NCBI GenBank assembly: GCA_018399795.1
Contig: JAGYOC010000178.1
Coordinates: 1 to 16,495, forward strand
Reading direction: 5' to 3'
Source: Dehalococcoidales bacterium
GTDB taxonomy: Bacteria; Chloroflexota; Dehalococcoidia; Dehalococcoidales; UBA5760
DNA length: 16,495 nt
In this document: positions 1 to 6,484 of the stretch, one piece after another
Position numbering within the stretch: the first letter of the stretch is position 1
Layout: each line of letters opens with the position of its first letter
Position numbers and translations under genes: made by a program
The notes under the pieces: generated by a model
Told to the model about the DNA's origin: nothing
Database searches by the model: none
What the model saw: the letters and a program-made list of their open reading frames with translations, nothing else

Positions 1-381
1 CTGCAAGCAGTAAGCCTAGTCGTGTTGAAAAAAGACGGGCGCCGCGAAGAGTTCAACCGGGACAAGCTGGTGACGGGCATCCGCAGGGCCTGTGAAAAGC
101 GCCCCATTCCCGAAGGTACCATCGAAAGGTTCGTGGCAGAAATCGAAGCCGCGCTTTATAGTCTTAATAAATCGGAAATACCGGTGGCAACCATCGGTGA
201 TATGGTGATTGAGGGGCTGAAAGATCTGGACCATATTGCCTACATCCGCTTTGCCAGCGTTTACCACGGTTTCGCCGATGTCACTGCAATGAAGCAGGAA
301 CTGGAGAACCTACTCGGCAATGGACCGGCCCGGTCCCAGCGGCCGGTTAACCAGTTACCCCTGCTTCCGCTTGAATCCTGA
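1..381 (+). CDS. nrdR: Transcriptional repressor NrdR, 3' part (5' end outside window)
   Basis: NrdR represses ribonucleotide reductase genes by sensing ATP/dATP through an ATP-cone. The frame is open back to base 1 (reading LQAVSLVVLKKDGRREEF), so the GTG at 22 is not the real start. About 126 residues are visible. They hold the ATP-cone, with the KKDGRREEF nucleotide-binding front and the helical part ending in DHIAYIRFASVYHGF, and a short variable tail. The N-terminal zinc ribbon that binds NrdR boxes (about 40 residues in this family) lies off the window. The gene sits 35 bases upstream of nrdJ on the same strand, so repressor and target enzyme are probably co-transcribed. Identification is secure from the ATP-cone sequence and this neighbour. 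Confidence 0.95.
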   Translation: MQAVSLVVLKKDGRREEFNRDKLVTGIRRACEKRPIPEGTIERFVAEIEAALYSLNKSEIPVATIGDMVIEGLKDLDHIAYIRFASVYHGFADVTAMKQELENLLGNGPARSQRPVNQLPLLPLES

Positions 382-416
382 TCAAGCCCGCACGATAGTA
401 AGGACGGTTATCAAAA

Positions 417-3005
417 ATGAAAAATGAAAGCACGCCGGAGAATAAAATGCTACAGACGGACCATACCCGGGTAGCCAGAATCGTCTTCGCTGCCGCCGAA
501 TCGATGGGCATTGCCGACCGCAGTCTGATCGACGAGTTGACCAAACAGGTGATCGATCGTCTGGAGCAGTCGAACCGGGCAGAATTCAAAGAAAAACCGC
601 TTCCTGGCATGGAAAACCTGGTGCCCGGTTCCCCGCATAAACCAGTACGGCATACCAGTGCCAACGAGATTCAGGCCATGGTAGAGGAAATCATGGTCCA
701 AAAGGAGATGGAAGATAAAGCTCGAAAATCAGAGAAGGAGGCTACACCAGAAATGAAATCTGCCAAGCTAAATCCAGAGGTGAAACCGGCCCGTGAAGCC
801 AGCATCAGCGAAAACGCCCTTCGTGTTCTGGAGCGCAGATACCTCAAGAAAGACAGCAGCGGTCAGGTGGTCGAAACACCACAGGAAATGTTCCGCCGGA
901 TAGCTCGTACCATCGCCTCGGCCGAAACCATCTATAACCCTGACGCCGATACCGGGTCAGTGGAAGAGGAATTTTACCAGCTTATGTCCAGCCTCCAGTT
1001 TTTACCCAACTCCCCAACGCTGATGAATGCCGGACGCGAGCTTGGACAGCTATCGGCATGCTTTGTATTACCCGTTGAGGATTCCATGGAATCTATATTT
1101 GACGCCGTAAAAAACACCGCCCTCATACATAAAAGCGGCGGTGGGACCGGTTTTTCCTTTTCCAGATTAAGGCCAGAAAACGACCGGGTGGGATCTACGG
1201 GTGGAGTTGCCAGCGGACCGGTCTCATTCATCAGGGCGTTTGACGTTGCCACCGATGTCATCAAGCAGGGAGGAATGCGCCGGGGAGCCAATATGGGCAT
1301 ACTCAGCATCGATCACCCCGATATAGTAAAATTCATCACGGCAAAGGAAGACCTTACCTCACTGACCAATTTCAATATCTCAGTGGCGGTAACCAGCGAG
1401 TTTATGGAAGCGGTCAAGTCCGGTACCGAATACAACCTGATCAATCCACATAACGGGGAGATAGCCGGCAAGCTAAATGCCAAGGAGGTATTCCAGAAAC
1501 TGACCAGCATAGCTTGGAAAACCGGAGACCCGGGCATTGTCTTCATCGACCGCATCAACCACGATAACCCCACGCCAAAGCTGGGCTACATCGAAAGCAC
1601 AAACCCCTGCGGTGAACAGCCGTTGCTACCTTACGAGTCATGCAACCTGGGCTCAATCAACCTGTCACAGATGGTAACCGCGGTAGATGGAACATTCCGG
1701 ATAGATTACTCGAAAATGGCAAAAGTGGTCAGGACAGCGGTAAGATTCCTGGACAATGTAATCGAGGTCAACTGCTTCCCCCTGCCGGAAATAGAGGAGA
1801 TGACAAAGAAGACCAGGAAAATAGGTCTCGGCGTGATGGGGTTTGCCGATATGCTGATCAGCCTGGGGGTCCCCTACAGCTCCCAGGAAGCGCTCGAGAT
1901 TGCCTCGGATATTATGAGGTTTATCACCGAACAATCAGCAAAATCCTCCGAGGAACTGGCCGTCGAAAGGGGAGTATTCCCGACCTTTGAGGGCAGCATC
2001 TACGATACACCAGAAGGATCTCGAAGGAGAAATGCCTCCTGTACCACCATAGCTCCTACCGGGACCCTGAGTATCATCGCCGGTTGCTCCAGTGGTATCG
2101 AACCGCTTTTCGCCCTGAGCTACAAGCGCAATATACTGGACGGTGAACAGTTTATCGAAGTAAACCCACACTTCGAAGAGGTAGCGAAGAGGGGAGGCTT
2201 CTATTCCGAAGAACTGATGCGCAGACTGGCAGACGGCACCAGCCTCCGTGATATCGACGAAGTACCCGATAGTATCAAATCGTTATTCATTACCGCACAC
2301 GATATAACGGCAGAATGGCACATTAAAATGCAGTCCGCCTTTCAGCATCACACTCACAATGCAGTATCCAAAACAGTCAACTTCCCACGGGAAGCCACGG
2401 TTGAGGATATCGCCCGGGTTTACCTTATGGCATATGAAGAGGGCCTGAAAGGGATAACCATCTACCGTGACGGTAGCCGGGAGGGCCAGGTACTATCCAC
2501 CGGTAAGACAGATAAAACAGAGAAAACCGAAGAAAAAGCGCTGGTACCGAGGAAACGGGCCAAGTTAACCACAGGTGTTACGGAGAAGGTAACCACCGGG
2601 TGTGGCAACCTCTACGTAACGGTAAACTCGGACGAAAGGGGCATCTGTGAGGTGTTCTCTAGTCTCGGTAAGGCAGGCGGCTGTGCCTCGGCACAGCTGG
2701 AAGCTATATGCCGTCTGATTTCACTTTCACTTCGCTCGGGAGTGGATGTCATCTCAATAATCAGGCAGCTTCGCGGCATCCGCTGCCCGTCAATCGCCTG
2801 GGAAAAGGGCAAATCGATTCTTTCCTGCGCCGATGCCATTGCCAGCGTGCTGGAAAAGCATGCTACCGGCTACGAAGGGAAACCCAAGCTGGAAGACTAT
2901 GGCCTCATCAAGAACATGGCCGGACAGTGCCCCGAATGCGGTAACCTGCTTGTCTATCAGGAAGGCTGCTTCATCTGCCCGATCTGCGGCTATACCAAGT
3001 GCTAG
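417..3005 (+). CDS. nrdJ: Adenosylcobalamin-dependent (class II) ribonucleoside-diphosphate reductase
   Basis: This enzyme reduces ribonucleotides to deoxyribonucleotides in the cytoplasm using a 5'-deoxyadenosyl radical from vitamin B12, and needs no oxygen. The protein has 862 residues. The 10-stranded barrel carries the first redox cysteine at C215 (LSACFVLP) and the N-x-C-x-E radical site at N396, C398 and E400 (NPCGEQ). The phosphate-binding stretch [11 protein letters not shown] follows. A TSCPD domain lies at about 720-820. The tail is a cysteine-rich ribbon with C838, C841, C851, C854, C857 and C862, probably re-reducing the active site as in other class II enzymes. Residues 1-95 resemble the back half of an ATP-cone without its KRDG front. 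The ATG at 417 has AGGA 12 bases upstream; an ATG at 447 has GGAG only 6 bases upstream and may be the true start. No gene for a class I small subunit is seen. Confidence 0.96.
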   Translation: MKNESTPENKMLQTDHTRVARIVFAAAESMGIADRSLIDELTKQVIDRLEQSNRAEFKEKPLPGMENLVPGSPHKPVRHTSANEIQAMVEEIMVQKEMEDKARKSEKEATPEMKSAKLNPEVKPAREASISENALRVLERRYLKKDSSGQVVETPQEMFRRIARTIASAETIYNPDADTGSVEEEFYQLMSSLQFLPNSPTLMNAGRELGQLSACFVLPVEDSMESIFDAVKNTALIHKSGGGTGFSFSRLRPENDRVGSTGGVASGPVSFIRAFDVATDVIKQGGMRRGANMGILSIDHPDIVKFITAKEDLTSLTNFNISVAVTSEFMEAVKSGTEYNLINPHNGEIAGKLNAKEVFQKLTSIAWKTGDPGIVFIDRINHDNPTPKLGYIESTNPCGEQPLLPYESCNLGSINLSQMVTAVDGTFRIDYSKMAKVVRTAVRFLDNVIEVNCFPLPEIEEMTKKTRKIGLGVMGFADMLISLGVPYSSQEALEIASDIMRFITEQSAKSSEELAVERGVFPTFEGSIYDTPEGSRRRNASCTTIAPTGTLSIIAGCSSGIEPLFALSYKRNILDGEQFIEVNPHFEEVAKRGGFYSEELMRRLADGTSLRDIDEVPDSIKSLFITAHDITAEWHIKMQSAFQHHTHNAVSKTVNFPREATVEDIARVYLMAYEEGLKGITIYRDGSREGQVLSTGKTDKTEKTEEKALVPRKRAKLTTGVTEKVTTGCGNLYVTVNSDERGICEVFSSLGKAGGCASAQLEAICRLISLSLRSGVDVISIIRQLRGIRCPSIAWEKGKSILSCADAIASVLEKHATGYEGKPKLEDYGLIKNMAGQCPECGNLLVYQEGCFICPICGYTKC
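437..440 (+). promoter_or_regulatory. Possible ribosome binding site for an internal nrdJ start at 447
   Basis: GGAG lies 6 bases before an in-frame ATG at 447. The AGGA upstream of the first ATG at 417 is 12 bases away, which is long. A start at 447 removes ten poorly conserved-looking residues and gives a protein beginning [13 protein letters not shown]. The sequence alone does not settle which start is used. Confidence 0.4.
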
Positions 3006-3052
3006 TTAACCATGAAGAGACCATTTTGATAACTTGAGTAAGGAGATTTGTT

Positions 3053-3355
3053 ATGGCAGAAAACGATAAAAAGAAACAGGTGAAAATCGCCTTCCCGGAG
3101 AAGCTCCGCGGCGGGGTATATGCCAATAACATGTTTGCATCCCACACAAGGGAGGAATTTATCCTGGACTTCATGATGATAATACCACCGGTGGGCTCTG
3201 TGACATCCCGTATCGTCATCAGCCCCGGCCATATGAAAAGGATGGTTTCCGCCCTGAAAGAAAACTTGGATAAATACGAGGCCAAGTTCGGCAAAGTGAC
3301 CGAGGCTGCTGACCCCAATAAGCCACAAATAGGCTTTCACCCCTCATCGGAATGA
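3053..3355 (+). CDS. DUF3467 domain-containing protein
   Basis: This is a small acidic cytoplasmic protein of 100 residues with no signal peptide or membrane segment. The body matches the DUF3467 pattern: a YANN start to the core, then HTREEFILDFMMI, a VTSRIVISPGHMKRM segment, and ENLDKYEAKFG near the end. The family is widespread in bacteria and archaea and its biochemical role is not established. AGGAG at 3041-3045, 7 bases before the ATG, is a good ribosome binding site. The gene begins 47 bases after nrdJ with no terminator between them, so it is probably in the same operon. That position suggests, but does not show, a link to ribonucleotide reductase or its regulation. Confidence 0.88.
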   Translation: MAENDKKKQVKIAFPEKLRGGVYANNMFASHTREEFILDFMMIIPPVGSVTSRIVISPGHMKRMVSALKENLDKYEAKFGKVTEAADPNKPQIGFHPSSE

Positions 3356-3440
3356 ATTTGTGGAATCGCGGTCCGTTTCCGCTTTCGGATAAACATCCCG
3401 ACTCATTTCATTCCCCTTTGAACGCATCGCCCAGCGGTAA

Positions 3441-3470
3441 TTAGCATTTTAACCCCGGAGGCTATATACT
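3441..3470 (+). promoter_or_regulatory. Candidate sigma70-type promoter for the NYN/radical SAM pair
   Basis: TTAGCA at 3441-3446 (four of six bases match the -35 consensus) is separated by 18 bases from TATACT at 3465-3470 (five of six match the -10 consensus). It lies about 50 bases upstream of the NYN gene in the 163-base gap after the DUF3467 gene. The -35 is weak, so this is a tentative call. Confidence 0.35.
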
Positions 3471-3518
3471 TGTCCTTGATGGACTGGACTCAAAGCAGGT
3501 TTTAAGCTGAGGTGTTAT

Positions 3519-4058
3519 ATGGGCGACAACGCAGAGCGGGTTATGATATTTATCGACGGGAGCAATCTCTATCACTCCCTGAAGACCTTTTTCGGAAGAG
3601 CCGATATCGATATCGGTAAGCTTTGCAATAAGCTGCTGCGTAAGCGCCGTCTAGTCAGAATATACTACTACAATGCCAGAGTGGGGCTGAAACAGGAGCC
3701 GGAACGTTATCGCGACCAGCAAACCTTCCTCAACCACGTAAGTGCAGTGCCCTATACTGAATTGCGTATAGGGCGCCTAGTTTATCACCACTGGCCGAGC
3801 AGCCCTCCCTACGAAAAGGGGGTCGATATCCAACTAGCCACCGATATGATCACACACAGCTTTAAGAACAACTATGACGTCGCCATCCTGGTCGCCGGCG
3901 ACAACGACTTCGTGGGCGCCCTTCAGTCGGTAAAGGATAACGGTAAACATGTCGAAGTCGCCCTCTTTGGCAAGGAAACCACCTCCCTGCGGCTGCGGAC
4001 GGTTGCCGATAGGGTAATCAAGATCAACTCCCGTTTTCTGCAAAGCTGCTGGAGGTAG
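3519..4058 (+). CDS. NYN domain (LabA/DUF88-like, PIN-fold) protein
   Basis: This is a single-domain protein of 179 residues covering a complete NYN fold, a PIN-like nuclease fold that in characterised relatives cleaves RNA. Visible acidic motifs are FIDGSNLYHS (D13, N16), KGVDIQLATD (D103, D109) and VAGDNDFVGAL (D128, D130). These are the positions expected to bind metal, so the active site looks intact. The C-terminus ends just past the fold with no LOTUS or other RNA-binding domain. The start is clear: GAGGT at 3509-3513 lies 5 bases before the ATG. The radical SAM gene starts 21 bases downstream, suggesting one transcript. The substrate is unknown; nuclease activity is inferred from family membership and residues. 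Confidence 0.9.
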   Translation: MGDNAERVMIFIDGSNLYHSLKTFFGRADIDIGKLCNKLLRKRRLVRIYYYNARVGLKQEPERYRDQQTFLNHVSAVPYTELRIGRLVYHHWPSSPPYEKGVDIQLATDMITHSFKNNYDVAILVAGDNDFVGALQSVKDNGKHVEVALFGKETTSLRLRTVADRVIKINSRFLQSCWR

Positions 4059-4079
4059 TGGGGGCCAGGTAAGCACTAC

Positions 4080-5693
4080 ATGGGCTGGGAAGAAATAAAG
4101 AGGGCAAGAAACCGCCTTTCCGGGGAAAAGGGAACTATTATCAAGAACTGGGGTGGACGTATTCCCGTTGCCCTTGTCTACCCCAACTCATACTATCTGG
4201 GTATGTCATGCGTGGGGATACATGTCCTTTACAGCCTGTTCAATGCACACAGCAGGGTGGTCTGCGAGAGAGTTTTCGGAGAAAGGGATAATAAGGGGAA
4301 TCTGATGCCCCTTATAAGCCTGGAATCACAGCGACCGCTCGCCGATTTTTCCATAATTGCCTTCTCTGTAAGCTACGAGGTCGACTACATCAACATCATG
4401 GGGATCCTCAAGTCAAGCGGCCTGCCCATATATGCCGCCGACAGGGATGAGTCTCACCCGCTGGTCATAGCCGGGGGCCCATGCATATCGAGCAATCCCT
4501 CCCCCCTATCACCCTTTTTCGACCTTTTCTGCATCGGCGAAGCAGAGCCTGTCATGGATCAGCTGATCGAGGTACTGGTCGATGCCATCGGAGATAAACG
4601 AGACGAGCTCCTGAGAGCATTATCACCGATACCGGGCATCTATTTACCACATCGCCATCAGGATAGTATTTCAATTCTCCAGCGTGCAGAAAACCTCGAT
4701 GAACACCCGGCTACCAGTACCATTCTTACCCGGAATACCGAGCTGAGCAATCTCTATTTGATTGAAGTAGGGCGCGGTTGCAGCTGGGGTTGCCGCTTCT
4801 GCATGGTGGGTAACTCCTTCGGACCGGCACGTTTTCGCTCCACGGATACTCTGATAGAGCAAGCGAGGGAAGGATTAAAACACAGAAAACGCCTGGGGAT
4901 GATTGGACCCGCGGTAACCGACCATCCCGAAATAGAAAAACTGGTATTCCATCTGAAAGAAATGGGTATGGGTCTGTCCGTAAGTTCACTCCGGATGAGA
5001 CCGCTTTCCCGCATTTTACTCGGAGAACTGGCCAGAAGCCAGGTGAAATCGGTCGCCTTCGCCCCCGAGGCCGGCTCATCACGACTGCGTAACCTGATCA
5101 GAAAAAGCCTGTCCGAGGAAGATATACTGCAAGCGGTAGATACTGCAGCCGGGTCCGGGATTAAACAGATTAAACTCTACTTCATGATCGGCCTGCCATC
5201 CGAGACCGAACAGGATACTGAAGAAATTATCCGGCTTGTCACCGAGAGTAAAAGCCTTATCGACCGCAAGAGAAGCGGTACAAGAATCATTCTCAAAGTG
5301 TCCCCATTCGTACCCAAGGCACATACACCCCTGCAGTGGCTACCAATGGCAAGACCCGAGCAGTTAAACCGCACTCTTGCTGTGATGAAAAAAAGCCTGC
5401 CGCAAAAGGGCATCAGGGTTAAGAGTGAAAGCCCAGCCTGGAGCCAGATACAGGCAATACTATCGCGTGGCGACGGTGACGTATCACAGGTTCTTGCTGC
5501 GGTTAATGAGTTTTCTCTGTCGGGCTGGCGGGAGGCAGCGGCCGATTGCAATCTGGACATCGATTACTATGCTCACCATACCTGGCCCGCTGACGAGACG
5601 TTACCCTGGTCAATGATTGAAACCGGTACACCTAAAGGTCAACTGGAACTCGAGATGAAGCTGGTTCTCGGCACTATTACAGATAAATCTTGA
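4080..5693 (+). CDS. B12-binding-domain-type radical SAM protein of unknown substrate
   Basis: The protein has 537 residues and is cytoplasmic. Residues 25-190 look like a cobalamin-binding-type Rossmann domain (PLISLESQRPLADFSIIAFS, then LVIAGGPCISSNPSPLSPFF and CIGEAEP). The classic DxHxxG cobalamin-ligand motif is not visible, as is common in B12-type radical SAM enzymes. The radical SAM core follows, with the iron-sulfur cysteines C234, C238 and C241 in C-x3-C-x2-C spacing (CSWGCRFCMVG) and later FAPEAGSSRLR and FMIGLPSET. The sequence most resembles the N-terminal half of proteins called 'radical SAM family uncharacterized protein' that are often joined to a DUF2344 region; that region is absent here. 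It could be a methyltransferase or methylthiotransferase, perhaps acting on RNA given the NYN neighbour, but the substrate cannot be read from the sequence. Its stop lies 8 bases from the convergent purQ stop. Confidence 0.85.
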   Translation: MGWEEIKRARNRLSGEKGTIIKNWGGRIPVALVYPNSYYLGMSCVGIHVLYSLFNAHSRVVCERVFGERDNKGNLMPLISLESQRPLADFSIIAFSVSYEVDYINIMGILKSSGLPIYAADRDESHPLVIAGGPCISSNPSPLSPFFDLFCIGEAEPVMDQLIEVLVDAIGDKRDELLRALSPIPGIYLPHRHQDSISILQRAENLDEHPATSTILTRNTELSNLYLIEVGRGCSWGCRFCMVGNSFGPARFRSTDTLIEQAREGLKHRKRLGMIGPAVTDHPEIEKLVFHLKEMGMGLSVSSLRMRPLSRILLGELARSQVKSVAFAPEAGSSRLRNLIRKSLSEEDILQAVDTAAGSGIKQIKLYFMIGLPSETEQDTEEIIRLVTESKSLIDRKRSGTRIILKVSPFVPKAHTPLQWLPMARPEQLNRTLAVMKKSLPQKGIRVKSESPAWSQIQAILSRGDGDVSQVLAAVNEFSLSGWREAAADCNLDIDYYAHHTWPADETLPWSMIETGTPKGQLELEMKLVLGTITDKS

Positions 5694-5701
5694 TCCGGGG
5701 G

Positions 5702-6478
5702 CTAAATTTTGCGAGCCCACCTGACAGCATTACGAAAAATAGCAAAACCATCACCGTACTCCACTACCCGTTCCCTTTCCCTGGTCCAGCGCGGGTGATG
5801 GGTAGAACGGACATAGCGCTCGGGGTGAGGCATCAGGGCAAATATGCGCCCGGTTTCGTCACAGATACCCGCAATATGACCATCCGAACCGCTGGGATCA
5901 TCGGGATAGCCGGGACTTGTATTACCGTACCGATCGGTATAGGTCAGGACAATATTGGAATCAGGCAACGACTCGCCACAGGTAACCACCTTTCCTTCTC
6001 CATTGGCAACCGGAAGATACATAAAATCAATTCCTTCGGTAAAGAGGCAGGGGCTTTGGCTGTTGACCTTGAGATACACCCAGCGGCACTCAAACCGCCC
6101 CGAGTCGTTGGTAGCGAGTGTGACCGCCTGTTCAGCTTTACCCCCTCCCGGTAAAAACCCGGCTTTCACCAGAACCTGAAACCCATTGCAGATACCAAGT
6201 ATCAGCCCCCCGCGTTCGATAAAGACGCGTATATCGTCACCCAGCTTGAGTCTGAGCTCGTTGGCAAACACCTTTCCGGCGCTGATGTCATCACCATAGG
6301 TGAAACCTCCCGGAATAACGATTATCTGATAATCAGAAAGTACCTCACCCCGTCCAATTATTTTGTTGATATGCACCAGTGCTACGTCCGCTCCAGCTTC
6401 CCGGAAGGCGAATGCCGTCTCAGCATCACAGTTGGTGCCCGGGGCGCGCATTATAAGGGCTCTGATTCTTTTTCTCAT
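5702..6478 (-). CDS. purQ: Phosphoribosylformylglycinamidine synthase, glutaminase subunit PurQ
   Basis: PurQ releases ammonia from glutamine and passes it to PurL for the fourth step of purine synthesis (FGAR to FGAM). The protein has 258 residues, a full-length class I glutamine amidotransferase. The nucleophile is C97 in the elbow GICNGFQ; the remaining triad members are H218 and E220 in MPHPE. The N-terminal PGTNCD and the loop PGGFTYGDD are typical of PurQ. It starts 6 bases after the purL stop on the same strand, without a good ribosome binding site of its own, so translation is probably coupled to purL. The 3' end meets the convergent radical SAM gene with no convincing terminator between them. 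Confidence 0.96.
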   Translation of the reverse strand: MRKRIRALIMRAPGTNCDAETAFAFREAGADVALVHINKIIGRGEVLSDYQIIVIPGGFTYGDDISAGKVFANELRLKLGDDIRVFIERGGLILGICNGFQVLVKAGFLPGGGKAEQAVTLATNDSGRFECRWVYLKVNSQSPCLFTEGIDFMYLPVANGEGKVVTCGESLPDSNIVLTYTDRYGNTSPGYPDDPSGSDGHIAGICDETGRIFALMPHPERYVRSTHHPRWTRERERVVEYGDGFAIFRNAVRWARKI

Positions 6479-6484
6479 TGGTTG

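Noticed and set aside
22..24. GTG at 22 as the start of nrdR
   Set aside because: The frame stays open to base 1 and the residues before it continue the NrdR sequence, so the gene is cut by the window edge.
5690..6154. Plus-strand open frame of 154 codons opposite purQ
   Set aside because: It lies wholly antisense to purQ, which has clear catalytic motifs. Its product has no recognisable domain.
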